NCBI GenBank assembly: GCA_003427395.1
Contig: BFEA01000010.1
Span: 3,860,756 to 3,924,755, forward strand
Reading direction: 5' to 3'
DNA from: Chara braunii
Lineage: Eukaryota; Streptophyta; Charophyceae; Charales; Characeae
DNA length: 64,000 nucleotides
Shown: one piece after another, positions 29,299 to 38,790 of the stretch
How positions within the stretch are numbered: the first letter of the stretch is position 1
Layout: every line of letters begins with the position of its first letter
Notes under the pieces: model-generated
The model's input: the letters and a program-made list of their open reading frames with translations, nothing else
Databases searched by the model: none
What the model was told of the DNA's origin: nothing
Program-made: the position numbers and the translations under genes

Positions 29299-30865
29299 AT
29301 GTGTTTGGGGACTGCCCGGGCAGCATCCTTCTGCTATGAGGATCCTGACCCGGATCAGGACCCGGGGCAGGATGAGCTTCAGTCCATTGCTGCCTTCTTC
29401 TTCCACTTGAGAGAGCAGAAGAAGAAGGGTCTGTCTGAACTCATCATGCTTCGGCCACTGATCAACCGCACCAGGATCACTGGGCTTTTGGACTGTGGAG
29501 CCACCCGGAACTTCATATCTCCCAGTGCAGTCAAAAAACTGCATCTGGGTATGAAAGTTCAGCAGCTGCAGCAGCCGCTGCAAGTGCGGATTGGTGACTC
29601 TACAGTGATCAGCATCAGGGAGAAAGTCAAAGGCATTCCTGTGACCTTTGACATTGTGGGGAAAATCAGACACAGTCTGAACTTTTATGTCTTCCCTGAG
29701 TTGCCATTTGAGTTGGTGTTCTCCATGCAGTGTTTAAGGGCTGTCAACCCTAGGATCGACTGGCAGATTCCTAGAGTTGAGCTACCAGACCGCCAGGGTG
29801 TGTATCAGCAGTGCATGATTGCTGCTGAACATCACCCTAAGACCTTCTGCTACTGCCTGAGAGCGAGGGGGTTCCATGCTCTCTCTCGCCAGTACCACCA
29901 TGAGCCTCTGTTCATTGCTTTGGTCAAGCAAACAGATGTTCCCCCTGTTTCCTGTCCTCCTGAGATACAGCAGGTAGTGGATCAGTATGCTGATCTGATG
30001 CAGGAGCCCTTTGGGTTACCCAACCGGCCAACCAAGCATCACATCGAGCTGCTACCTGGAGCGATCCCTCCTAAGGGTCACGTCTATAGGATGTCCCCTG
30101 CTGAGCTCGAGGAGCTCAGAAAGCAGCTTGAGACCCTGACCAGCAAGGGCTGGATCAGACCCAGCACATCTGAGTTCGGTGCACCTGTTCTCTTTGTACC
30201 TAAAAGGAACGGCGAGTTCAGGATGTGCATTGACTACAGGGGCCTCAACAAGATCACTAGGAAGAGTAATGAGCCACTTCCCAGGATCGATGACCTCCTG
30301 GATATGGTGCAGGGCTGCACAGTGTTCAGCAAAGTCGACCTCAAGTCTGGCTACCACCAGATTGAGATGGCAGAGGAGGATGTCTACAAGACAGCCTTCA
30401 AGACCAGGTATGGAGCTTACGAGTTCCTGGTCATGCCATTTGGACTTTGCAATGCCCCAGGCACATTACAGACAGAGATGCACCGCATCTTCAGGCCTTA
30501 CCTGGACAAGTTTATGGTTATCTACCTGGATGATATCCTGGTATTCAGCAAAACTGTCAGGGAACATGTGGAGCACTTGGCTCTAGTTCTTCAGTCGTTA
30601 CGCGACAGCTAGTACAAGATCAACAGAGAGAAGTCCTCTTTTGGAGTTCCCTTTGTCATCTATCTGGGTCACGTAATCTCTGGAGATGGCCTGACTCTTG
30701 AAGCAACCAAGATTGTTGTTATTGAGGAGTGGCCCCAGCCACAGACAGTGAGGGATGTCCGGTCCTTCATGGGCTTGGCCTCCTACTACAGAAAGTTTGT
30801 CAGGAACTTTTCTGCAGTGGCCGCACCCCTGACCAACCTAACAAAAAAGGACACTCCCTTTCTTT
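29299..30865 (+). pseudogene. pol: Element A protease and reverse transcriptase
   Basis: A single 437-codon frame (29299-30612) holds the protease loop [15 protein letters not shown], then [45 protein letters not shown] (motif A), [13 protein letters not shown] and [12 protein letters not shown] (motif C, both Asp). A TAG at 30610 interrupts it, after which the same protein continues (INREKSSFGVPFVIYLGHVI, GLASYYRKFVRNFSA). Protease has Asp-Cys-Gly in place of Asp-Ser/Thr-Gly. This is the only RT in the window where all catalytic Asp appear intact. Confidence 0.9.
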
Positions 30866-32146
30866 GATCCCTCCACTGTCAGCTGGCCTTCACACGACTC
30901 AAGAAGGCCTTGACTTGTGCGCCTGTACTAAAGTTACCTGACCCCACTCTGCCATTTATCCTGACCACTGACGCCAGTCAGTATGGTATTGGGGCAGTAC
31001 TTGAGCAGGATGATGGGAATGGTCTACGGCCTGTGGAGTCTATGAATAAGAAGATCAAGACTCAAAAGCTTCAGGACCTCTACCTACGAGAAAGAGTTGT
31101 ATGCTCTTGTCTGTGCCTTGAAACATTGGAAGCACTTTCTCCTGGGCAGGCACTTCAAGATCTTTTCAGATCACTCCACCCTACAGTGGATGAAGTCCCA
31201 GGGAGAGTTGAACGATAAACTGGCACGGTATATTCAGTTCATAGACATGTTTGACTTTGAACTGAAACACAAGAAGGGCTGCTACAACAAGGTGGCAGAT
31301 GCCCTCTCTCGTAGGCCTGACTCTTTTGCTCTGATCTCCTCTACTCACTCCTTTGGAGAGGAGACTCGTCAGACCATTGCTCATCTACTGCCTCAGGACG
31401 AGACTTTTGGACCCATTGTCAGGAATTTGCAAGCAGATCCTAACTCTGAACCAGGCTATGTTCTGAGTTCAGACCTGCTGTACACCTACAGCAGAGGTGA
31501 GGAGCGCTTGTTCATTCCCCAGGACCAGCGGCTCAGGACACTGCTGCTATCAGAGTGTCATGATGCCCGTGGACACTTCGGGTTCCTAAAGTCTTATGTA
31601 GCCTTGTCGCAACGCTTCTTCTGGAAGGAGATGCGGAGTGAGATGCTGCGTTATGTGGACACCTGTGAGCTCTGCCAAAGGAACAAGGTTCAGCGTAAAC
31701 CTCCTTTGGGACTACTCAAACCCTTACCCATACCTGATTGCCCTGCCCAATCTGTGTCGATAGACTTCACAGATCTAGGCAAGACCACCCCTCGTGGCAT
31801 GCGTTAGGTTATGGTCTGCGTGGACAAGTTCTCCAAATACGCAGAGTTCATCCCCTTGCCAGAGGTAGCTAGGGTACCGGCTGTGAGAGCAGCCTTCTCT
31901 GAGAGGTGGGTCACACACCATGGACCGCCCACCTCTATCGTCAGTGATCGTGCCCCCAGATTTTGCAGCGATGAGTGGCAGTCCTACTGCAAGGACTATT
32001 TGCACTCACGTCTGGACATGACCTCTGGTCATCATTCTGAAGCCAATGGATTGGCTGAGGTGATGAACCAAGTCTTGTTCCAGCTGTTGCGTCCTGTCAT
32101 CTCTCCAGATCAACAGGACTGGGATCTTCACTTAGCGAGGGCATAA
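30866..32146 (+). pseudogene. pol: Element A RNase H and integrase core
   Basis: RNase H begins [18 protein letters not shown] (30910 frame). After a frameshift near 31080 it continues with [27 protein letters not shown] and NKVADALSRR. Integrase: HDARGHFG and CELCQ (HHCC zinc module), then VSIDFTD, IVSDRAPRF and NGLAEVMNQ with Asp, Asp, Glu in place. TAG at 31805 (inside the core, after TTPRGMR) and TAA at 32144 are single in-frame stops. Confidence 0.9.
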
Positions 32147-32149
32147 CTC

Positions 32150-32854
32150 ATGTATAACATGTCTGTCCACTCCTCGACAGGGTTCAGTCCCTACCGGTTA
32201 CACTGGGGACGTGAACCGTGCCAGCCTCTCGATGATATCATTGATAAGGCTAAGCCTGATCTGACACCAGGCACCGCAGAGTTCGCCAGACGCTATCGTC
32301 TGGATGTGGAAAGAGTCCGCGCGAACTTGTTCAAGGCCCAAAAGGCCATAATTGAACAAGTCAATCGCCACAGGCGGCCTTCCCCCATCCGTACTGGTGA
32401 TCATGTCTGGGTGGCCAGTTCTGAGCTGTCAAGGGAGGAGGATATCTCCCCGAAGTTGCTGCCACGCTATTTGGGTCCGTGGCAGGTCTTAAATACAGTA
32501 GGCACTGACCCTTTCGGCCCGTCGTATGTTATCGACGTCCTGCTGCATCTATGCACCTATCCGGTCTTCCATGCATCCAAGCTGCTGCCTTTCACGCCTG
32601 CTGATGCATTCCCTGACCGGCCCCCTCAATGGGGCCCACCAATCCTTGGTAAGGGATATGATGTGGTGGCCACTGAGGATGAGTGGGGCACAGGCCCCAA
32701 CCGGCAGTATCTTGTCAGGTTCGCTTTCCAGCCCCCTTCTGAGAAACGGTGGTTCTACAGAAGAGACCTGATCAAGACAGCAAAGTCTGTTGTACTGCGC
32801 TATGAGGCGGCTCAGAAGGGTGACCTTCGCCGTTTGCCTCATCTGCACCCCTAG
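32150..32854 (+). CDS. pol: Element A integrase C-terminus and chromodomain-like tail
   Basis: Open from 32150 in the same frame as the core. Contains SVHSSTGFSPYRLHWGREP, the GPY/F module RYLGPWQVLN, YPVFHASKLLPF and a chromodomain-like end (YDVVATEDEWG, RQYLVRFAFQ, KRWFYRRDLIKTAKSVV). Only the stop at 32144 separates it from the core. Such tails are linked to heterochromatin targeting in chromoviruses. Confidence 0.85.
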   Translation: MYNMSVHSSTGFSPYRLHWGREPCQPLDDIIDKAKPDLTPGTAEFARRYRLDVERVRANLFKAQKAIIEQVNRHRRPSPIRTGDHVWVASSELSREEDISPKLLPRYLGPWQVLNTVGTDPFGPSYVIDVLLHLCTYPVFHASKLLPFTPADAFPDRPPQWGPPILGKGYDVVATEDEWGTGPNRQYLVRFAFQPPSEKRWFYRRDLIKTAKSVVLRYEAAQKGDLRRLPHLHP

Positions 32855-32873
32855 CTCGGAGGTCCTCGCTCCC

Positions 32874-32881
32874 GGGGAGGG
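32874..32881 (+). promoter_or_regulatory. Candidate polypurine tract of element A
   Basis: GGGGAGGG shortly after pol, in a context (CTCGGAGGTCCTC...) similar to that after D pol (CTCGGAGGACCTC, then GGTGGGAG and an LTR starting TG). This placement is the reason to start the 3' LTR at 32882. Confidence 0.5.
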
Positions 32882-33965
32882 TAAGCCTGCAATGACTTGC
32901 TGATTTCTATTGCCGAAATTAACAGCGGGGCTGTACACTAACCCGGTAGGTTAGATTCATAATTTTGTTTGGCAGAAGGCTAACCGAGAGACCTACCTGT
33001 AGGGAAATTCTTGAGGGACAGATCTGTAAATCTGGGAAAATATAGGCCAGTACTAACCTGAATTCCTACAGCTACCCTAACTGCTGATAGCAGGCCCGGG
33101 CTACCCCTAGGACAGACAGGCCCTAAGTGGCCTATGCTGCTAGACGGTCCTATAGCCTATACCCGGGTCCGGTAGAGGCCGAGAGGCCGAAACAGCAACG
33201 GTATCGGTCGATCAGTCAGTCCGGTCTAAGTCCTAGTAGTCTATAGATAGGTTAGGCCCATCGGTTCAGGACTTTTGGAAGTTCATTTCTCGCGAACAGC
33301 GTTGGAGAAGCCAAGCAAGTTGGTGGCGGTACCTGTCTATCGGCGGCATCCTGAGACAGACCGCAACAACGACCATAGCCGGCCCTCTCTGAGCTTGCCA
33401 CACTTGGGGCACCCTCAGCGCATCTACCCCTGGGGGTATCTGCGTATGGCCGGGCTATGTTGAGGCTCTACATTGAGTGGTTCGTGGGTGGTGGCAGCCA
33501 TAGCTGCTTGTTCCTTCGTCAGGGTTGTCCATCGGCACTGAAGACTTCATCGCAGAACCTGTTCTTCATCAGGGTGGTTGGCGCTGGCCTCTTAGAGGCT
33601 ATTCAGATGCAGCGCTACTAACTGGGTGTAGGATAGAGAGTGGGGTGTGAGTTCTGAGTGTGGCGAGATACTGGAACAAACTCTGTTACGATAACTGTGT
33701 GAGTGGTTCAGCATCAGTGACAGTTTCAATTGTGATCTTCGCAGGTTCTTTCTTGTAATTGGTTGTTGGGAGTTGTGTCAGAGAGCGAGAAACACTGTGT
33801 GTCTTCTCCCCTGCTGTGCATAATTGTCTTCCGCTGTTTATCTTCACCTATGTGCAATGTGGACTCTGTCTCCTCTCTCCCCATCTCTTGTGCATGTATG
33901 GGCATGTATGAGACTGTCTGTGTGTGAGTGGTGAGAAAATTCGTCAAACAACCAAGATCATAACA
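32882..33965 (+). repeat. Element A 3' LTR (1084 bp if started at the polypurine tract)
   Basis: 33093-33965 is certain from the match to the 5' LTR. 32882-33092 is assigned because a G-rich tract ends at 32881; the start reads TAAG rather than TG. The end is ATAACA. Differences between the two LTR copies are mainly transitions, as expected for methylated, silenced repeats. Confidence 0.65.
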
Positions 33966-33968
33966 CTA

Positions 33969-34718
33969 TGTTCGTCACTCACCCAACTTTGTTGTTCACA
34001 CACACAGGATCACCCTGGATATCCCACACGCGACACACTGTACACACACACACACACACACACATACACTACACCCTTCTTCCAGCTATGGCGGCTATGG
34101 CAGCTACTACCTCTACCGCTATGTCTAAACTCTCCTTCTTGCCCACTTCGTCTTCGGGCATACTGCAGACCACCTCGCACAAGTCGCTGTGGCAGCACTT
34201 CCGCATGGCTTACGCAAGAGTGAATGAATGGTTGGGCGTTGCCTCTTGATTTATACTTTTGCAACACGTTGGTCTGCCCCTTTCCCATGCCCGTGGTGCA
34301 CACAGTCCCATACGGTACTTGCTTGACCAGACTAGGACTGATTGGGATTGGGTACCGCTGACTCAGCACAGGTGGACTCCACCACTTGCCCACTTGCCTC
34401 TGGACTACTAGACTTGGCCCTTCGACACTGTAGCAGCTACGACCTTGACCCTTCAGGACTGTAGCAGCTACGACCTTGACCTTTCAAAAGTCCTACAGCT
34501 ACAACTTCTAGGACCTACTAAGACCTACAAACAACAGGTCTACAGATCGAACCCCTACCACCTACGGACCCTACGACAATCTACCAATTGTTACGAATAC
34601 ACAGATCACGGGTTCAACTATCGGGGTTGACACAGATACTGTACACAGGTAAGGTGAGGACTAGGGATCGAACCCTGGGATCTGCATCCGCTACTGCGAA
34701 CAGGTGAATACCATTTCA
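33969..34718 (-). repeat. Element D 3' LTR (750 bp)
   Basis: On the - strand this starts TGAAATGGTATTCACC after GGACGGTGGGAG (polypurine tract) and ends ...GAGTGACGAACA (TG...CA). 33969-34335 matches 47763-48112. It contains a (CA)n run near 34041-34066, 33-bp direct repeats near 34420-34486 and two GGTTCGATC words. It starts only three bases after the end of element A. Confidence 0.65.
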
Positions 34719-34732
34719 CTCCCACCGTCCTA
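34653..34732 (-). other. tRNA-like sequence, probably not a functional tRNA
   Basis: On the - strand, TTAGGAC...GTCCTCA could form an acceptor stem with one mismatch and GGTG/CACC a D stem. GAGTGAAATGG fits an A box (10 of 11 positions) and GGTTCGATCCC is a perfect B box. The anticodon arm does not fold as a 5-bp stem with a 7-base loop and the T stem has a mismatch. It overlaps the D polypurine tract and LTR start, so it may be chance or a relic. Confidence 0.35.
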
Positions 34733-34756
34733 AATTTGAGGTCCTCCGAGAATAAT

Positions 34757-35884
34757 TCAGTCAAAGGCAGGACCTTTACCTTTCTTATCTCTCTCGTAGG
34801 CTCTAACTATGTCGGGAGCTGTTTCTAGGCGTTCTATTCTTGTAAACCAGCGGTCGTCCTCTCGTTCGTGATAAGCAAACTGGACCTTATATTGTTTTTG
34901 TGAACGACCTCTACTTCGTGTTCTAAGCACGTCTTCACCTACAATTCCGTCAATGTCGTACCTTCCGTCCATGTCGGGGGGGATCATGGACCTTCTAGAT
35001 GAAAATTGTTGACTTGTGACACATGGCAACAACTTCGACGCATGAAACATGGGGTAGGTGTGGAGGTGTGCTGGGATCTCTACTGTGTAGGACGACCCAT
35101 CCTCTCTGCCCTTAACTTCTAAAACTGGCCACGGTCCTCTATACGCGGGCAGTAACTTTTGTGAGATGTTTTCCTCAGGAGCAAACTCTTTGGACTTGAC
35201 CTAGACCAGGTCGCCTACTTGAAACTGTGACGGGCGATGGTGCTTGTTAGCTTGTTCTATCATTCGATGCTGGGCCTTTTTGAGGTTCTTTACAACGGCA
35301 GCTAACTGTTTCTCGTGCTGTATCGTGAACTCTTTGGTACCGGGCGGTAACCTGTGAATCTGGTCTTGGTTAAGTCCCTCAAACGGTCTGCGCAGTCTAA
35401 AGGACTTGTGCAACTCATTGGGAGTGCGACACGTGGCTAATTGCACGCTGTTATTATAGGCATTGGCTACCTTGGGCAACATCTCATCCCAATTGACTTG
35501 ATCGGGTCTAATATACATACGCAGAACTGGGTACAGGATCTTATTCATCTGTTCAGTCTGACCGTTAGTCTTGGGATGCCGGCCAGACGACATTAGCAAC
35601 TTTGACCCATAGACTTTCATGAGTTCCTGCGAGTTCTGACTAGTGAACCGGGTGTCTCTGTCGCTAACTATAGACAACGGAATCCCATGATCACTAACCC
35701 AATAGTCAAAAAACTTATGAATTACTAATTCAGTGCGTGCCTCTGCAGGCAAAGGAACAAAAACTGCATATTTGCTAAATCTATCAACTATCACCATAAC
35801 TTCGCTCTTTCCATGTCTGCTCTTAAAACCAGCATCCATGAAGTCGATGGAGACGGAATCCCCAGGCTGGTCAGGGATAGGCAA
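34757..35884 (-). pseudogene. pol: Element D integrase core and chromodomain-like tail
   Basis: Core: VSIDFMDAGFKSRHG, IVSDRDTRFTS, NGQTEQMNK, so Asp, Asp and Glu are intact. QVGDLV is followed by a TAG near 35200, then the GPY/F-like LLPAYRGPWPVLEV, YPMFHASKLLP and a chromodomain-like tail (DGRYDIDGIVGEDV, DDRWFTRIERLETAP). The frame begins at IPDQPG, where the LINE is inserted; the preceding residues are at 41371 onward. Confidence 0.9.
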
Positions 35885-35950
35885 AGCCCCTACAATAGAA
35901 GGACGGGGTTGTTGCCATCCCACTAAGGCAGGAGGGGGACAGAATGGAGG

Positions 35951-36343
35951 TTGGTCTCTCCCCCAGTGCAAGGGGGGGTGACCCTCCCGGGATGGAGATT
36001 TGTTAACATTTGGTCCCTTCCCGGGCTGAGGGATGGAGACTTTAGGAAAAAGGCGGAAGCCTTTTTGAGCCGCCATTACCCGGTCGGTATTCAGGCTATC
36101 CTTCCACAGTTTGAGGGGCTGATGAGGGTGGCCACCATAGATTTGTACGTTCTTTTTGAAGAGGACAAGGATTCAAACCTGGAATGGTTCAACCATGGTG
36201 CCTTAATGGAGCTCCCTCTTCAAAAAGTAAAAGCCAATCCCTTTTGGACTGAAGAGGATGTGCATACCTGTTTGGCGAGAATCCTCAGGAATGGACTGTT
36301 GTGCACAATCAACTGGTCCGAACGCCCATGGATAAGAATTTGA
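35951..36343 (+). CDS. LINE upstream ORF (ORF1 C-terminal part?)
   Basis: An open frame of 130 codons ending 29 bases before the endonuclease ATG. Text such as KKAEAFLSRHYPVGIQAILP and LEWFNHGALMELPLQKVKAN is not low-complexity. Its place suggests the end of ORF1, the nucleic-acid-binding protein of LINEs, with the beginning lost by 5' truncation. No zinc knuckle or RRM is visible, so the assignment rests on position. Confidence 0.45.
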   Translation: MVSPPVQGGVTLPGWRFVNIWSLPGLRDGDFRKKAEAFLSRHYPVGIQAILPQFEGLMRVATIDLYVLFEEDKDSNLEWFNHGALMELPLQKVKANPFWTEEDVHTCLARILRNGLLCTINWSERPWIRI

Positions 36344-36372
36344 ACCGGACAGGAATTGATTGGGAATAAAAA

Positions 36373-37311
36373 ATGGACGACATTGACGTCCTGTACGGCA
36401 GGGACCCCCGGTGGAGGGAGTGCCTTCGATGCGCGGATCTCGACCTGAGGTCCCTAAATGTGAATGGTTTGGCCTCCTTTAATCCCTCTAAGAAGCAAGC
36501 AATTTGGGATCAACTGAAGGGTGTGGGGGGAAGGGTATGGCCAGACGTCATCTACATCCAGGAGACGCATTTAATGGACAAGCCGGAGCACCACCGGGCC
36601 CATACGACGGTCTGGTCATACCAGGCCTTCAGGGCACACGCAGTAACCCCGGGATCGTCGGGGTTGGCAATCTGGGTACCGCCAGAATCCCGACTCGAGG
36701 TGGTTAACTGGACGGGGGATGAGGAACAAGAGAAGTGGGTGTCAGTCTTGGGAATGATGGAACTTGAGTTAGTATGTATTTTTTGCATCTACGCTCCCAA
36801 CACAACAATCGACAAGAACCGTTTCTTCACCCACCTCACAACCCTGGTACCACAGGGCGTCCCGATTGTTATTGCAGGGGACTTCAATGCCGCATCGGAC
36901 AGATGGATGGACAGATGGCACATTCAATCGCCCTGTCCAAACTACATAGAGGAGGATGAGAAACTAATTGCAGACCTCTGCAGTACACTCAACTTGATTG
37001 ATGCATACCGATATCTGCACCCGACGGAGAGAGCCTACACGTGCTTTCGCACCAATGACCCGTCAAGGCACTCAAAATCACGGATAGACTTGATTTTAAT
37101 ATCTGAGGAAATAAAAAATGCCCTACAGCGCACAGTGATTTTGCCATTGAGCCCCCACCCCGGTCTGGATCACTGCTCATGTGGAGCTGTTTTCTCCTTT
37201 CGGAAGCGTCCAGACCAGTTCCCGGCTTACTATAAACTTAATACGTCCCTGCTTAAAGATGATTCCTTTCTCACATACATTCGGGACGCCTGGGGATACT
37301 GGCGAGATTAA
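36373..37311 (+). CDS. LINE AP-type endonuclease domain
   Basis: 312 open codons from ATG at 36373. Motifs in order: LNVNG, IYIQETHLMD, GLAIWVPPES, CIYAPN, VIAGDFNAASD, KSRIDLILIS and LDHCSCG. Asn, Glu, Asp and His at the expected places of the APE fold are present. It nicks target DNA to prime reverse transcription. TAA at about 37309 separates it from RT, which in related LINEs is in the same ORF. Confidence 0.9.
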   Translation: MDDIDVLYGRDPRWRECLRCADLDLRSLNVNGLASFNPSKKQAIWDQLKGVGGRVWPDVIYIQETHLMDKPEHHRAHTTVWSYQAFRAHAVTPGSSGLAIWVPPESRLEVVNWTGDEEQEKWVSVLGMMELELVCIFCIYAPNTTIDKNRFFTHLTTLVPQGVPIVIAGDFNAASDRWMDRWHIQSPCPNYIEEDEKLIADLCSTLNLIDAYRYLHPTERAYTCFRTNDPSRHSKSRIDLILISEEIKNALQRTVILPLSPHPGLDHCSCGAVFSFRKRPDQFPAYYKLNTSLLKDDSFLTYIRDAWGYWRD

Positions 37312-38790
37312 AGACCGATTTTTTATTCCGAGGTAAGATGGTTTACTAACGGGCTCTTTTTTTTTACCAAAAAATGTAAGGACTTCTCCAAACTTGTTGC
37401 GGCCAGACGAAATGCACATGAAATGGACATTCACAGACAGTTTCACAACCTGGTCAACCAGGACAATTCTAGCGACCACACCCCGACGATTCAGAGGCTA
37501 AAAGAGCAACTCTTACAGATCGCAGCACACAGATGGCAAGGAATCAGAATCCGAGGTAAGCTAAAATAATAGACTATCGAAGGCACCATGGACTCACAAT
37601 TTTTCAGCATGGCATCAATAAGAGCACACCGCACCGCCATTGAGGCCTTTATTGATCCCGTGACCAATGAACTGGTCACAACCACGGCCCATTGTGTAAG
37701 GATCGCCAGATCCTTCTATCAGGACCTCTTCGCCTCACACGTCCCATAGCAGACAAATGTCGACCGTCTTATAGAGATGGACGAATTCCTACGCCCGATG
37801 GAAACTGTCTCTCCCCCTCGCAGAAGGACAAACTGGACCGTCATATCACTAAGGACGAAATTTGGACAACACTCATGCAAATGAATGAAGAGAAAACTCC
37901 GGGTCTAGATGTGTTCCCAAAAGAATTTTGGGAAGCCATGTGGCCCTTCCTCAGCGATGATTTGATGCTGTTCTACAAAGCGGTCTGGGAGTCGGGGGAT
38001 TTGGGGGAATTGGCAGGGCAAGGGGTGTTGTCCCTGATTCACAAAAAGGAGACAAGATGAATATTCGCAACTACCGGCCAATTACTCTTTTGACGGTGGT
38101 CTACAAGATGTTGTCCAAAGCACTGGCAAATAGATTAATCGACGTAATCGAGGATCTCATCCACCCGGCCCAGACATGATTCCTCCGCAATAGGAATATT
38201 CAGGAGAATATACCGCTGATCAATGAGATGATCAGCTTGGCGCAGCAATCCAAGAGCAATGCAGCCTTCATCTTCATCGATTTCGAAAAAGCATATGATC
38301 ATGTTGACTGGCTATTCTTGGACAGATGTCTGGACCGAATGAGCTTCGGCACGGAGTTCCGACAATGGATAAATATATTGCACCAGAACGCAACCACAAG
38401 GGTGCAGATTAACGGCCCGGGTCCCTGGCTCCAGAAATAAAGTTACAACGCTCTGTGAGACAGGGTGACCCCATTGCCCCTTTCCTCTTCATCATCATAA
38501 TGGAAGCATTGGCAGCCAATCTACGGCATAGCAAGGACCTGGCGAGGATTCGGATCATGGGCATCCCGGAGGACGCAATTCCGGTATGCTCCTGACCTGA
38601 CGATCATGGTTGACGCCACACAAAACAATATGGAGGAAATTCACAGGCTAATGGACCGCTTCTGTCTCCTCTTGGACATGGCTGTCAACTGGGGACAAAA
38701 AAAGGCTGGTGGCTCCATCACCAAGGGGGGCGCCCCCCTGAGAGACAGCAGGTCACATGGGTGCCCCGGGAGACCCCAATCCGGGTTTTA
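37312..38790 (+). pseudogene. LINE reverse transcriptase
   Basis: Spread over several frames: EEKTPGLDVFPKEFW and SLIHKKE (37692-38060), NYRPITLLTVVYKMLSKALA in the next frame, FIFIDFEKAYDHVDW (motif A Asp present, 38228-38440), then GDPIAPFLFIIIMEALAANL. Motif C reads YAPD near 38585-38596, so one of the two Asp is missing. In-frame stops and at least four frameshifts make it inactive. Confidence 0.9.

Larger units (their letters stand above)
25169..33965 (+). mobile_element. Element A: Ty3/gypsy chromovirus-like retrotransposon, 8.8 kb
   Basis: Direct repeats of 873 bp at 25169-26041 and 33093-33965, a Met-type primer site, gag, protease, RT, RNase H, integrase and a chromodomain-like tail, in that order. 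RT motif C is intact (YLDDILVFS) and integrase catalytic residues are present, but stops and frameshifts occur in gag and pol. The left junction cuts into the LTR and no target duplication is visible. By eye the repeats differ at roughly 30 positions, mostly C/T and G/A. Confidence 0.9.

Noticed and set aside
34041-34066. (CA)n runs here and at 47834 as CRISPR-like or telomeric repeats
   Set aside because: Simple dinucleotide microsatellites within D LTR sequence; no spacers or array structure.
33968-34249. Small open frame in the D LTR with a counterpart at 47.8 kb
   Set aside because: The frame is not kept between the copies (stop and shift after the MAAMGATTSTAMG part) and it runs through a CA repeat.
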